A stretch of DNA of 64,000 bases from Anthostomella pinea (lineage: Eukaryota > Ascomycota > Sordariomycetes > Xylariales > Xylariaceae): positions 5,084,001-5,148,000 of the forward strand of contig CAUWAG010000020.1 in the NCBI GenBank assembly GCA_963556695.1. Direction: 5' to 3'. The notes under the pieces were generated by a model. The model did no database searches. It was not told the origin of the DNA and saw only the letters and a list, made by a program, of their open reading frames with translations. Position 1 is the first letter of the stretch, and each line of letters opens with the position of its first letter. The position numbers and the translations under genes were made by a program. Of the stretch, positions 11,152-22,987 are shown piece by piece.

Positions 11152-13235
11152 ATGGAGCGCCGAAACTACTCCAAAGCAGTGCATCTTCCTGATGAAATAC
11201 CTGGAGCGTCGGTATGTCCCATGTGTTTCCAGCCCCAAAGCTCTTGACTGACTGATGGGGCCCAGTTGAGTCTCAGTATCTTCGAGCGTGTCGCAGTATC
11301 CTACCTTCACCGTCCTCAAGATGTACTAGCTCTCATGAAAACTTGCCGTAAGCTTAATGGGGCCCTGGCAAATGAATTGTACAACACAGATGTTTTGCTG
11401 GAACAACCTTTACAGGGGATTGATGAACCATATTTGGTCAACTCGGATGTTGCCGATGTAGAGAACATATTGGAAGAAGATGACGAGATCGACAAGCCTG
11501 TGGACAAGGGGTGGAACTATACTGAAACAACTGCAGACGACGACGATGACAGCGATGAAGGAATGCAGGACTGATGACAGTGATGAATAATGCACGACCG
11601 ATGACAGCAATGAAGACTGCTACTATAGCGATCACGATGATAACAACGAAGACGTCGAAGACGAAGCTGACGATGAGAAAGACGAACAACACGAACAACA
11701 CAAGGAAAAGGAAGAAAACGCTGAGGAGACTAAAAGCAACAATGCTGCGGATAAGGACTGTGTCAATCGAACCAAATGGGAGACACTGCGTCTGACCAGC
11801 AAACTTCATGGAGTATTTCCAGATGCACCTTATAAGGGCCCCGAGTCTACCTATTGGGAATTTCCCATTCGCTTGGGTATACACGGTCGACGAACAGCTT
11901 TACATTGGGCAGCAGAAACCGGTAGAATAGCGGTAGCCCGCAAGTCGATTGATGCTGCACGCACTATCTGGCCGCCATATCTCAATCTTGTCAACCCGAT
12001 CGGTCATTCAGCCATCCACCTAGCTGCTATCAATGGGCGTCAACGGATCATCAAAAGACTGATAGATGGTGGATGTTCCGTACAATCAGCTTCATTGTAC
12101 CAATGTCCTGCTTCGTGCGAGATGTTGGAAGCCTTCCAGGCTATCAATCCTGGCATCTTTTCCCCAGCGAATCTAGTGAGAAGATCAGAGCACGAATGGG
12201 ATCATATCAATACGACAGCATTTATCATTGAGCGAAAGGCGTTCCCGTTTCTTGTGGATGCACTTGGACTATCCATTTTGCATGGTTACGAGACAGTGGC
12301 AATGCTGCTGGTCGAATACTACAACAAACATACCAGAATACAAAACCGATGTATACCCCTACTACACTTGGCCGCACTGTGCGGCTTAATGAGAGTCATG
12401 AAAGTTTTATTACTAAGGGGAGATGGGGCCAACGACACATGCAAGCAGTTTCACGAATACACACCGCTGCATCTGGCGGCTGTCAATTATGCGTATCGTG
12501 TCTCGCAGCCTGGACATTCTACTTGAACATGGTGCAGACATGTACGCCAAGGATGATCGTAGTAGAAAACCTGTCGATTGGGCAATCGAATGGGGAGTTC
12601 CGAAGAATGTCCTTTGAATGATTGATCACGGCCTATCACCCATCACAAAGGCTTATGGGGAGCAGTTATTGGACATTTGCTTGCAGCATGATATGTAGCT
12701 GGGCAGCACAAGACAACTCCCCTCGATTCTCATGACTGGAAGACCGCGTTGGCGGCTCTTTTGGAAACTAAGTTCGTGTATCGACAATTATTTTATATTC
12801 TTTCAACTGACCCGAAAGGGCACAAAGTACCATGAGAACCACTGGGAATGTAGGAGTTCTTACGGCATTTCGCAGAGCCAGGAAAAGAGGACGCGGTGGC
12901 TTCATGACGCAATAGGGCAAAACCTTGCAATAGTCCCTTTTTGTCTACTAATCGAACACTGTCAGGACCTCGTTGATGACCCCGAAACGCTTCGTTCTTT
13001 CATAGAGACCGCACTCGAGTTTTTCCGGACAAGCAAGGCAGAACATCCGGGAAAGTTTCTGAAGGACCAGCCCGACCTCACGAAGAGAATTGAATTTCTT
13101 TACGGCTGGGGCTCTAGGTGGGAGGAAGCTTATCACAACTTAAAGCTGGGATGCCTTAGAATTTTCTTCCAGAGTCGGATCCGGAGGGTAGACGTAAGCC
13201 TTAGATGGAGGCAGAAAGAAATAGAAGACGTATAA
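11152..13235 (+). pseudogene. decayed F-box-like / ankyrin-repeat gene
   Basis: The 5' end looks intact: exon 11152-11211, a 54-nt intron with CTGAC branch, and an exon from 11266 with an F-box-like helix (LPDEIP, then a Leu-rich CRKLNGAL segment). After an acidic Asp/Glu run the frame ends at TGA 11572-11574, and the coding signal continues one base over. Ankyrin units are then seen (TALHWAAETG, SAIHLAAINGR, PLLHLAALCGL, TPLHLAAVN). A further frameshift near 12500 separates LAAVN from its partner LLEHGAD, and another near 12820 splits the C-terminal helical domain. With at least three frame breaks no intron model restores it. Ankyrin/F-box genes are a large family in fungi, so loss of one copy is unsurprising. 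No clear CpA to TpA nonsense bias here; damage is mostly indels. Confidence 0.75.
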
Positions 13236-13753
13236 ATCACATAGGGAATGGATGGTGTAAAAAGAAAGCTGGAACAAATAGTCTAGAGGAGACGGTTGTT
13301 TCACGGAGCGAATAATTTAGCAGCCAGGATATTCGCAAAGAGTTATGTAACAACGGTTTAGTCCCCTTTCGAAACCGGATTGTAACAACAAACAACCTCT
13401 AATCGCTGACATGGCATGGTGAACTCTGATAAGTCAAGGCGAGGAATTGGCTGATTCTAGCTCATTTCAGCTTTGTCGTCATTTCCCTCTGCCTCTCGCG
13501 TTTGGTTGGATGCCTCTACTGAGACCCTGTGAAGGCTTCCCCGAAAATCCAAACTTGTTGTTTGGTGCACTCTCACTGACCTTGGCGGAGCTTTGAACCG
13601 CCTTCCCACCTTTGACTCGATCTTTATCAACAGTGTTATTTTCTTGCTCAGTCACCCCCTGTTGTTCAGCACCAGGATTGTGGTTGGTTGACCTTTTTTG
13701 CCTGTCATGCCAATTAGCCGCTATTTTACTCGGTGGTTTGGAGGGAGGATGTG
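13236..13753. other. intergenic between two pseudogenes
   Basis: No gene, repeat or RNA seen. Confidence 0.45.
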
Positions 13754-14994
13754 TTATTGCGTCGAGCTTACTTCCTGTCCATACTCTATGCTGCGCTTCG
13801 TTTGCTCGAGGTCACTGTCCAAGTTAGAGATCATGACAAACATGAGTGTCATGCATCCACGGCCCAGGCAAGGCTGAAGCAATTGTGACAGAGTCCCTGT
13901 TTCCCTGTTTTCCTTCATTTCACTCCATCTTGGAGTTTTATCCGACCCAATGGATGCCAGAACTCCTCTCAAGTGAGATAGTGACTGGTTGGTACATTTG
14001 GCTTCCAAGAGTTCTGCGCCTGTCACCCCAGACTCTTCAATTCTCTCAGAGCCTGCGAGATCCACCAAGCTGAGCATTCCTTCACGGAACTCGTTTTCGC
14101 CATCTTGACTTAGACGGCCTGTAAATTTGAGTTGCAATATCAAATGGGAACGAGAGGATTCGTCGTTGCTTCCCGTTTTCGCACATTTGCGACTGCGAAT
14201 GGCTCCATTATACATGTCTTCGAAATTTCTCGCTGACTTTAGTGGCTGGAACTCGGGTTCGTTGACCTGAAAATTCTTTCTTCCTTCCAAGTGTTTTTCG
14301 TCCAACTGTTTTTCTTTACGCTTGCCGCTCCGTAACGGATAGAGCTCGTGGTTATAGATCTCGTAGCAACAGCCTTCTAACTTCACCGTCCATCCAATCT
14401 TCTGGAGCTCTGCTGCTTCGTCAAAACCCATTTTCGTTGCCCTTGGAATGATCCCATCGTTCTTGTGAGTCCCGCTTTCGCTGCCATTCCGATTGTTGTC
14501 TTCGTTGCACATGGTGTAGGTTTTGCCTGTACCAGTCTTGCCGTAGCAGAATATGCAGACTTTGTTTCCATCTAAGAATGACTGCAGCAATTGACCAATT
14601 TCTACAAAGACATCATCATTGGATTCTGTAGGCAGGAACACTCTCTCGAATACTTGCTCAACAGTTAGGTCAGTCTTTGGGAACCCCGCGACGTTTTTTA
14701 ACTTTTGAGCGAGTTGCAGGGAAGCAGGTTTGCCATGGGTCTTCGATGGTTTAGTCAGGATGCCGAGCTGTTTGACATTCTCGTCCTTTAGTGGGCGGAT
14801 ACGGCACATGACGCGGATGTTTCCTCGCATTTGCTGCAGTTCCTCGAACACTCTTCGCCTTCTGCCTTCCTCCGATGCTAATTTCGAGTTGAGGTCGCGA
14901 ATCGTGGCGGCTGTCTGCTGTTGTATCTCGTCGACCTCTTGGTCTTTACCCTCAACCTCTCGTTTCAATCTGCCGACCTCTGCAGCTTGAGTCT

Positions 14995-15009
14995 CTACAC
15001 CGAGACAAA
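14995..15009. repeat. SINE target-site duplication, copy 1
   Basis: CTACACCGAGACAAA, adjoining the A-rich 3' tail of the element; identical to 15572-15586. Confidence 0.85.
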
Positions 15010-15571
15010 TGTTTGTTTTGTTTGTTTTGTATTTAACGTGGGGGGTAGCTCCTCAGTAGTGCAAACCACGCCTCCCAGAGCCATTGCATCGCAAGGTTGT
15101 AGAGGTGTCAAATTAGATACATTCAGATCCGCGCACGAGCCTATCCTCGCTGTAGCGGTACCAATCTGGAGTGTTCAGATGGTTTTAGTCAATACCCAAG
15201 CACGATTCCGTCAGAAAAACCTCCTATCTAGTGACAAAGCGACCCAGTGAACCTCAGTTCTCTGGTGTACATATCGTTCCAGTAGCCGTTCGATATATGT
15301 CGCATTGGTGGGTGGAGTAGGTGTTTGTTATCTGCTGGCGAGGGAAACCACAAGGGGGAAAACCTCGCAGGAGTGGGTATTGTGGAGACAAGCTGCTTGG
15401 CTATCGGGCTCTGCGATAAAATGGGGCCTCTCCACTGTCGTGTGCTGGTTATCGACTCGCACAAGCCGGGTCAGAAAGGGGGCCATAGCAGGATTCGAAC
15501 CCACTTGTTCTCGTCGCCCACCGCACAAACGAGAACACAACCAGGCGCATTTGACCATTGCGCCATACGGC
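15010..15571 (-). mobile_element. tRNA-derived SINE-like retroposon, 562 bp
   Basis: On the minus strand the element starts with a tRNA-like head. A 7-bp acceptor-type pairing (GGCCGTA at the start with TATGGCC at 15487-15481) encloses a pol III A box TGGCGCAATGG (15565-15555) and a perfect B box GGTTCGAATCC (15501-15491). The anticodon region is replaced by an 8-bp stem (15507-15514 with 15529-15536), so it is not a working tRNA. A roughly 450-base unrelated body follows, then a 3' A-rich tail of (AAAAC/AAAC)-type repeats (15034-15010). It is flanked by identical 15-bp target duplications CTACACCGAGACAAA (14995-15009 and 15572-15586; one base is ambiguous). It lies in the same orientation as the kinesin remnant. 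Such SINEs need a LINE partner for movement. Family identity is unknown. Confidence 0.85.
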
Positions 15572-15586
15572 CTACACCGAGACAAA
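15572..15586. repeat. SINE target-site duplication, copy 2
   Basis: CTACACCGAGACAAA, adjoining the tRNA-like head. The first base may belong to the element rather than to the duplication. Confidence 0.85.
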
Positions 15587-18051
15587 GTCTGTATTTTGTT
15601 ATCTATATCTCTGGTGTAAGAGCGAAGCTGTTCTTTCGTTTCGTCAAGTGCTGCCCTTGCTTGTCTTTCATTCCGCTCGGCAACTTCTCTCAAATCCTGC
15701 ACTTTCTGGAGGTCGGTTCGTAGAGTCTCCAACTCTTCGCCTTTAGATTCAAGGGCACTTCGTTCGTTTTCAAGATTGTCTTGTAGCCCTTCAACCCTTT
15801 CTTCAAGCGTTTTGACTTGGCTCTGGTGCGCGGTGCTATTGGCCGAGGCTTTATCCAGCTGCTCCCCCAGTTTGTTGATCCTGTCAGCATCCGCTAGGGC
15901 CTGGGCTTGATCCTTCCCCTTAACAGCTGCACTGGCTTTCTCGTTATGCTGGCGTTCCAATGCCTGAACCTGTGTCTGAAGCCTCTCGATTTCTGTCTGC
16001 TTCTCACTGATACTCGAGTTGGCTTTCTCCAGTTCATGCCGCAATTGGTTCAGATCGGTTGCCTCATGTGGTGTGTTCGATGTGTCTTCGATCTGCCCCA
16101 GTAGCTCATTCATCTCGGCTTGATGTCCCTGCAGCCGTTTCTCCTGATCGCTGCATGACTGCGTTAGTCTCTCGTTCTCCGCTTCCAAGGCTCTCTTCTC
16201 ATCATTCAGGTTCGTTATCGCTGCCTTCTTCTCTTGGAGGATTCTGGCATTTTCAGTCTGGAGCGCTTGTATCCTGGTATTCTCGGATTGGAGTTCCGCT
16301 TCCTTCGTCGTCTTCTCTCCAATGCCGGCCTCCAACTGCACGATCTGGCTGGTATGCTGCTTCAGCTCACTGTCTTTCGTCCCAACCTCCCCCTGGAGGC
16401 TGGCTACCCGCCCTTCTAGCTGTTCTTTCTCTTTCTCGTGCTTGTCTGAAACCTTACGCATGTTTTCTTCGTTTGTAGCCAAAAGATTTCCCACCTCGGT
16501 GCGATGCTTAGCTTTGAGCTCCTCTTCCGCTTACTCGAGTTTGCCCTGGTGTTCAGTCTCACGCTTGACCAGCTTCTTCCGGTGTTCAGTGTCACGGATG
16601 TCCAGCTTCTCCCGATGCTTCTTTGCCATGTCGTCTATCTCTTCCTGGAGTTTATTGTTCTTCTCCTTGTACTCTTCGATCTCCCTTTTGTGTTCGTCAG
16701 CCACCTTGGTCGCGAATGCTTGCATTTTTCCGCCATGAGTCTCTGAGAGCCCCAGATTCTTCGTATGCGCCTTCTGCACCTTCTCGCGTTCGCGGTCGAG
16801 TTCTTCGCTGAGAGAAGATTTCTGCTGCATGTGGGAGTCCCATCCAGTCAAGTTGTCGTGCAGAGCGTCCCGGAGTTCCTTGAAATAGTCCATCGTCTTC
16901 GACCCCATCTCCTGCTCAAATTTCTTCAAAAGCTCCGACTCCTTCGTTTGGTACTGGTAGATGTTCTTCTGGGCATTCTCGGCCTCCTTCTCTACCATCG
17001 TCTCGAGTGCTGTCGTCTTGGCCTTCAACATTTCGCACAGTTCCTCTAGTGCGCTGGTCTTGTCTGGGGTCTCCTTGGAGACTATCATCTCTCTATAGGC
17101 GTCCCTCTGCTCTCTCTTCTCCTGCGCATGAGTCTCTACGATTGTCTCGATGGCGTTCTGGGCCAGCCTCAACGCGTCCTGGAGTTTCGCGGCCTCTGAC
17201 TCCTGCGCTGCTCGGTGCTTCTTCGCGAGATCCACGACCTCCTGTTGGTGACGGTTGAGTACATTCCGAATGTCGGCGCGCGACTCGGTCAGGTGGTCTC
17301 GGAAGATGGTGTTGTTCTCTTCAAGCGCTTTCAGCAGCAGAGCTTGTTGAGGGGGCTCATTTTCTTCTCGACAGGTGGGAAAGCCTTCGCTTTGAGAGCT
17401 GCGATGTGTAAGCTTCATCCTCTAGATGACACGCTGTCTCACTCACCTGTTTCGTTGGATGAGACGATATCCTTCTCTAGTCTCTTTTGGTCGCTCAAGG
17501 TCTCGATGACAAGCTTCTGCATGACACTGAGCTGTCGGCCAATGTCACCGACTCTGTCTTCGAAGGCGCCGATTGTGCTGTAAGCATCATGGGGGACTGC
17601 GCCGATTGTCAGACTTCCAACGTAATGTACCTTATTTTGTAACTTGAGAAGGCACGGCTCTTACAATCAGCCCTGACGCGGGTTTCATTACGCCTCTCGG
17701 CCAACGGGTAGGCACTCAGGGACTGCGTAGACATCGCACGAAGTCTGCCGAATCTTTTGGGCTCCACAGGTGACCGGGGCCAAAGTCACGATAGGGACGT
17801 GGGTAGAACGGCGACCGCTGGGCCGCGCCGACACCGGCATCCCGTTAATCTCGCCGCATGATGGACGATCGCTTCGGGGTCCCAACAACAGCATCACGGT
17901 AAGACTTTGAAGCAAGCGGCGATGGTTTCGGTACCGACGCGTTAGCTGATTGGTCTTTGGACGCGGCCGAATCGCTGGGGTCGTACGCCCAATTGAGCGC
18001 GAAGAACATGGCTGCGGCCACCGGTTGAGTGATCCAACCAGAAGGTGGCAA

Positions 18052-18615
18052 TGATTGCGTTTGCTGTGTCCCTGGGAGCTACAAGCACTAGCATGACTCG
18101 GCGGCTCCCCTTTGTTAGGTGGTGATGACGCTGGTACCTGGACAGACTAATCCGGCAGACGCGGTGAAAGGTGGGCTTTGAAAACTTCTACTCGATGTTG
18201 TCAATGAAAGACTGTATTCAAAGCAATCGCCGCTTACGTTGATGAGTATGAAATCGAAAATATGGCAAGCCATCCCTTAGATGTGAAGCGGCCCTCCGAA
18301 ATTCCAGTCGAGCATGACAAGGGACCAATTGGTAGATTCCGCCCATCATGCGTGATGGGGAAAAATGATAGTAAAATGAAGTCGCTGTAGTAGGTGATGT
18401 GATGATGATCCGGATGACTGCATACGATGTGGTCCTTCATACATCATGAGAAGTGTGTTCAACGGATCGCAGTCGCTGACACTCGGTGATCCTGCGTGTT
18501 GGGCACTTGCCGCTAAGTCTTTCGAGAACCGAGTAGGTGTACAAGCGAGCTATATTGTGACAAAAGCTACCCTGATGCTCGGGTGTAGGATAGCCTCGGT
18601 ATATTGTACATATTC
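18052..18615. other. intergenic, possible 5' remnant of the kinesin gene
   Basis: The kinesin frame can be followed to about 18200 with further TAA/TAG codons, but no motif proves it is coding. Otherwise nothing seen. Confidence 0.35.
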
Positions 18616-19338
18616 TTACCAGCCTTGCTTGGTCAACTCCTTCACCCTCGAGACGGTAGCCTTGAACCCCCTCTTGAACCTCTTCTGCCACCGCTCACTC
18701 TTCAGTCTCTTCCTCTTCAGCCCGGGACGCTCGTGGTATCGCTGGTACTGGAAATCTTGTCGAAGCTTGTTCTGGGCCACCTGCACAGCGAGAAGCTTGA
18801 ACGACCTGGCAACATCAACGTTTCGGCCGACGTTGATAGTGCGACCAGTCCGTGGTACGAGGCGCATTGCTGGTCGCTCCTGGGGTGTCGCGGGTTTGGA
18901 ATATTTGGTTTGCTGAAGGTCCAGCAGTTCGAGGTCGATCCCGTCCGACATGGAGGTACTCTCGTCCAAATCGTTCTGGTTGCCCACCCGAGTATCAAGG
19001 CCCGCCAGAGGGTCGTCGTACGCGGCTATGTTGGGCTTTCGGATGTTTGTGTCATCGTTTTGGGTCGGCCGTGTTTCGCGGGTGGGATTCGACCAGAACG
19101 GGCTCGGGGCGCTTTTGCTGTTGTTGAAGGCTTGCAGGCTTGAAGTCGTAGAGATATGTCTTCTACATGACATAGAAGTCGCCAGCGTGAAGCCCTGGCT
19201 CGGCTGACACCGCACGGCGGAGTTTCGGAGCAGCGACGTCGTGCGAAATGCTGCTTGAGCAGCCCGGCCAAACTCGGCCCTGGGAAGAATGTCAGTAATC
19301 GGATCATGGAAAGTGGTAGTCAAGCAGGTGGCGTACAT
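18616..19338 (-). CDS. mitochondrial small-subunit ribosomal protein bS21m (MRP21)
   Basis: The C-terminal 65 residues are a ribosomal protein S21 domain: VARSFKLLAVQVAQNKLR, then a very basic GLKRKRLKSERWQKRFK and a final helix. The long N-terminal part, rich in Arg/Ser/Thr and poor in acids at its start, fits a mitochondrial presequence. It would act in the mitochondrial ribosome small subunit. Two starts share one frame. Unspliced, ATG at 19338 gives 240 aa. A consensus intron at 19336-19280 (GTACGC donor, ACTGAC branch, CCCAG acceptor, 57 nt) joins AT to G and forms a new ATG, giving a 221-aa protein whose start (MAEFGRAAQAAFR) looks like a better targeting helix. I favour the spliced form. 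Divergent from the RBM25 gene. Confidence 0.85.
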   Translation of the reverse strand: MYATCLTTTFHDPITDILPRAEFGRAAQAAFRTTSLLRNSAVRCQPSQGFTLATSMSCRRHISTTSSLQAFNNSKSAPSPFWSNPTRETRPTQNDDTNIRKPNIAAYDDPLAGLDTRVGNQNDLDESTSMSDGIDLELLDLQQTKYSKPATPQERPAMRLVPRTGRTINVGRNVDVARSFKLLAVQVAQNKLRQDFQYQRYHERPGLKRKRLKSERWQKRFKRGFKATVSRVKELTKQGW

Positions 19339-19841
19339 TATGGGCAATCAATCAATCGAGGTCGATACGCCACAGGATAGACCAATTGAAGGTGCCGCGG
19401 TTTGTGACTGCTTGCTACTGAAGCTCCCAGACTTTGGTGATGGTCAGGGTCAGGACGATTCAATAATTTCGCGTTCTTCCGGACACGCCCAGGCGTGGAA
19501 GGGGGAACCAGTGCATTGTGCATCAATGTGGGGGCTAAGGGACGTCTCCCTCGACTTCAAGTGGCTGAGTGGCCGTAGCATTGGGGCTCAATTGTGGCTC
19601 ATGTGGTGGATTTTGAGTGGCTAGTGCGGCCGGCTCAATCGCAAAATGCGAATCGCGTTTTATCAGTCCTCGATTTCCACAGCCTACGCTGCCGCATCTC
19701 TGCTTGCTACAACCAACATTGAAACACCTCCTGCCAGCAGCTTTGCGACACCCGAGACCGTCACCTTTCTGCGCGCCAACACAAAGAAACGACTACTCTC
19801 TATTATATCAACAGTGACGTTGCGATATCGGTATCTCGATC
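19339..19841. other. bidirectional promoter, MRP21 / RBM25
   Basis: About 500 bases between two divergent housekeeping genes. No further gene seen. Confidence 0.5.
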
Positions 19842-22336
19842 ATGGCGTACAACCCCTACGGCGGAGGTAAGAAGCTTCAATGTTGTTGCAAAGACCAGAC
19901 CACCCCAAGGCGCATGGTGACTGCCTCGTGAGGAGTATGCTAATGCTTGCACTCTAGTCCCTGGCTTCGGCCCGCCTCCCACCTATAATTCTTACCCTGG
20001 TGCCAATGGCCCTCCGGGAATGTCGTCCGCTCCTGGTCTAGGTAAGAGCTCGACGACATGCTCTTCGCCCGCTGACTGAATACTGACCTGTGTCCAGGAC
20101 CTCCTCCAGGCATGTCTGCCCCGGGAACGGCGCCACCACCTGGCGTTCAGCATCCCAGCATGCATCAAGCTAATCGACCTAGCGGCTTGCCCTCCAGTTT
20201 CCAAGCACCTGCGAACATGCCCAACATCAACTTCAACGCCCCCGTGATTCGGCTTGGAAATTTGTCAGGAAAGCCCGCTACCCCTGGACTGCCTGGTCGT
20301 AAAGACAGCGAGACCCCGACCTCTGCTGGTCCGAGAGCAGGCATAGGCATGGATAGAGGCCTCGATCAGACACGGCAGGCTATTAGGGATAATATGCAAT
20401 CGTTGGCACCACCTACGAAAGAAGAGATCGTCCGAACGATATTCGTCAACGGCATTGCAGATGGTGTCGGCGGTAACAGGGGCATCGAAAACATCCTGGG
20501 AACGGTAGGCGAAGTGCGGCGCTGGGACCGGGCAAGAGACGCGGGTGGGAAGGACTTGACCTTCGCCTTCGCCGAGTTTGAGGATGCCGAGTCTCTCTGG
20601 ATTGCCTCAGAAATCCTGCGCGATGTTGAGGTCCCTACAAAGAAACAGGCACCTTCAGATGCCCCGGCCAAAGATGACGAAACATATGAGGAGTTCGAAA
20701 AGTCGACCCTTCAGTTTCGACTCGACGAGAATTCGACCAACTACCTGGAAGCCTACAAGGAGGGTAGAACGGATGAATCCGGCCCAGAGGCAAGACTTGA
20801 AGCAGCAAGAGGTGCGTTGAAGCAGACCATCAAGAACCTGTTTTATCCTTCATTGCGAGCAGCAGCAGACGCCGATGGAGATGTGACCATGGGTGATTCC
20901 TCTGGGCAGAACGGCGATAATGTCGAGGTGGTTAATATCCCTCTGGCCCAGGAGGATGAGCTTGCAGATATCCCCGCGGAGATGCGCGAGACTGTTGCGG
21001 CAGAAATTGCTGCCTTCCGAGACCGAAGTATCAAGCGCGACATGGAACGTCTCAAGAGAGAGGAGGAGCTTGAGGCCTCAGAACGTCAAAGAAACGGAGC
21101 TTCGAGACCATCGAGGCTGGCAACACCTCCGCCTACTAGTTCTAACAACATTCCGCTCGGTCCGCGTGCCGCTCTCAACGCTCCTTCAGGTCCCAAAGGC
21201 CAGAAAACAGACCTTGGGAAGGATTATGGTCGCTCAATGAGCTTCGTCAATGGCGGGACTACCAATGGCGGTATGTCGTACAACAGAGAAGACGAGGACG
21301 ACTCTGCGAGTGATGAGGAATTGGAGCAACGACGAATTGCCAGGCAAAACGCCGAGACAGAGAAGCTCTACCTGGACGCCGAGCGACGCTGGCTGAATCG
21401 AGAAAAGTCGCGTAGTGCTGCTCTTGAACGTGAGCAGACCCGTGACAGTACAGGTGTAAGGGCGGACACGTCAGAACGGGACGCGATGTTGCACCGATTG
21501 AAGCACTTCGATGACGATAACGAGTCATCCAGAAAGAAGGAGGATTACTACAGAGATCGGAGCTTGTGGTTCCGAAATCGTACCGCCTACAGGGCCAGGG
21601 AGGTTGCCGCGGATGATGCCGACCGACTTGCAGAAGACGAGGAGCGGGTGAAAGAGGAAGCTGAACGCGAACAAGCCAGAGGCATGGCTGACTCATTCCT
21701 CGAGAGACAGGCTCAAGAGATGGAACAGCGCCAACCTAGCAGGATTGGTCTTGCTGCACCCCAACCCTTCAAACTGTCTCTCGGTGCTGCGGCGCAAAAG
21801 AATGCCCAGCGTGCAGCTCCTCAGCGGAAAACAATCGCCGAGGTCGAGGGTCTGCTTGAGGACGAAGAAGAGGACTCGACTACCAGACGCCAGTTGATCC
21901 CTATCAAATTCGAGCCGGCGGCAGCGGCTGGCATGTCTGATGAAGAGCGTGATCAAGCCGTTCGGGCGCTGGCACAGGAGATTCCCAGTGAGAGGGGAGA
22001 ACTCTGGACATGGGAGGTCAAGTGGGACTACCTCGACGAGGGTGTCATCCGAGACAAGCTTCGACCGTTTATCGAAAAGAAGCTGGTCGAATATCTTGGT
22101 GTACAGGAGCAACTGCTTCTCGAGGTGGTCGAGGAGCATCTTCGGAAGCATGCTAAGCCTCAAGAGCTAGTTGAGGAGCTGGCCGAGGTATGTGTCCCAT
22201 CTTTGCACGTTCTTGTGTCGTTGATTACTAACGGAGTCTGCAGGCTCTGGACGATGAGGCCGAAGCGTTGGTGAAGAAACTTTGGCGTATGGTCATCTTC
22301 TACACTGAGAGTGAGAAGCGTGGTCTCTCGGCATGA
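19842..22336 (+). CDS. RBM25-like U1 snRNP / splicing factor with RRM and PWI domain
   Basis: Four exons: 19842-19866, 19958-20041, 20098-22187 and 22244-22336, giving 763 aa. All introns have strong signals (for example TTACTAACGG before the last acceptor). The order is a Pro/Gly-rich N-terminus, an RRM-like segment (EIVRTIFVNGI ... TFAFAEFED, roughly residues 135-215), a long charged region rich in Arg/Glu/Asp, and a C-terminal PWI domain (WDYLDEGVIRDKLRPFIEKK to KLWRMVIFYTESEKRG). This is the architecture of RBM25 and yeast Snu71, which act with U1 snRNP in 5' splice-site choice in the nucleus. The 25-nt first exon codes only eight full codons, and the third intron splits the PWI domain, so automatic models may miss either end. 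Confidence 0.88.
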
Positions 22337-22987
22337 AATCTTTACCTAGCCCTGTCTGTCCTGACACGGAATCGATCTTGTCAGATCTGCACTGCGTCTT
22401 GGAGGCTCACGATGGTGAATCCGTATATGAGCTTTCGCTGGAGAGTCCCTGCCCCCTTTTTATAAAGCTGGCATATGGCTTGGCAGACCAGAGACGCATA
22501 GACGATGTTGGCATTCGGCGACGTCGGCAAGGGCCAGTCGTTCTACTAATTTCATGCGTTCAATGAGCGGGGTGGTTGTCATAATGTGCTTGCCGTTGAG
22601 CATCGTTCCGCCAATCGGTAGACTTGTACAGTGAACAATTTGGTGTCGTAGGAAGAGGATAATGCATTGTTGCTGCTCACATGCATACCGTCTTACATGT
22701 GTTGGTTGAAGTAAAGCCGTCCATGCCCGGCGGTAAGGGGTACGGGTGCCGGGCGGGGGACCCCGGCTTGCCGAGGCAGCGGAACCCCGCCACAATGTTG
22801 CTGACCGGTTCTTATGACAACTCTCAAGAAACACACCTCGCCCTGTCTTCTGTTTTGCAGTGTTGCCTCTGTTTTATTACAGCAAAGTTCGGAATCACTC
22901 AGGCCAATTGAGTGTGATCCCCTTTGATCTTGATATCGATTGAGAAGGTTGTCATCGCTAGGTGATTTTGAGCGCTCATCCGCCATC
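22337..22987. other. intergenic
   Basis: No gene seen. A GC-rich imperfect palindrome (about 22749-22766, CCGGGCGGGGGACCCCGG) could form a hairpin after the RBM25 gene. Confidence 0.4.

Larger units (their letters stand above)
13754..18051 (-). pseudogene. kinesin-14-like (C-terminal motor) gene, broken
   Basis: Read on the minus strand, this is a long coiled-coil stalk (about 17400 to 15590) followed by a C-terminal kinesin motor (about 14860 to 13754), the order of the Kar3/KlpA (kinesin-14) class. The motor keeps a P-loop GKTGTGKTYT (the usual Gln is Lys), switch I NDESSRSH and switch II DLAGSER; the neck-like MRGNIRVMCRIRP precedes it. Breaks: TAA at 17845-17847 and TGA at 17716-17718 in the N-terminal part; a probable frame slip near 17350-17395 just after an intron; TAA at 16531-16533 within the stalk, with identical frame on both sides; and a 562-bp SINE-like insertion at 15010-15571. 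Removing the insertion still leaves a one-base frame difference, so it is not the only lesion. The functional class would be minus-end-directed microtubule motors of the spindle; this copy cannot make one. Confidence 0.82.

Noticed and set aside
15481..15572. tRNA gene on the minus strand
   Set aside because: Acceptor stem, D-arm, A box and B box are present, but there is no proper anticodon arm or anticodon, and the sequence is the head of a longer element with target duplications.
16491..16535. Intron removing the TAA in the kinesin stalk (GTAAGC donor)
   Set aside because: The nearby acceptors give lengths such as 40, 68 and 89 nt, none divisible by three, while the frame is the same on both sides.
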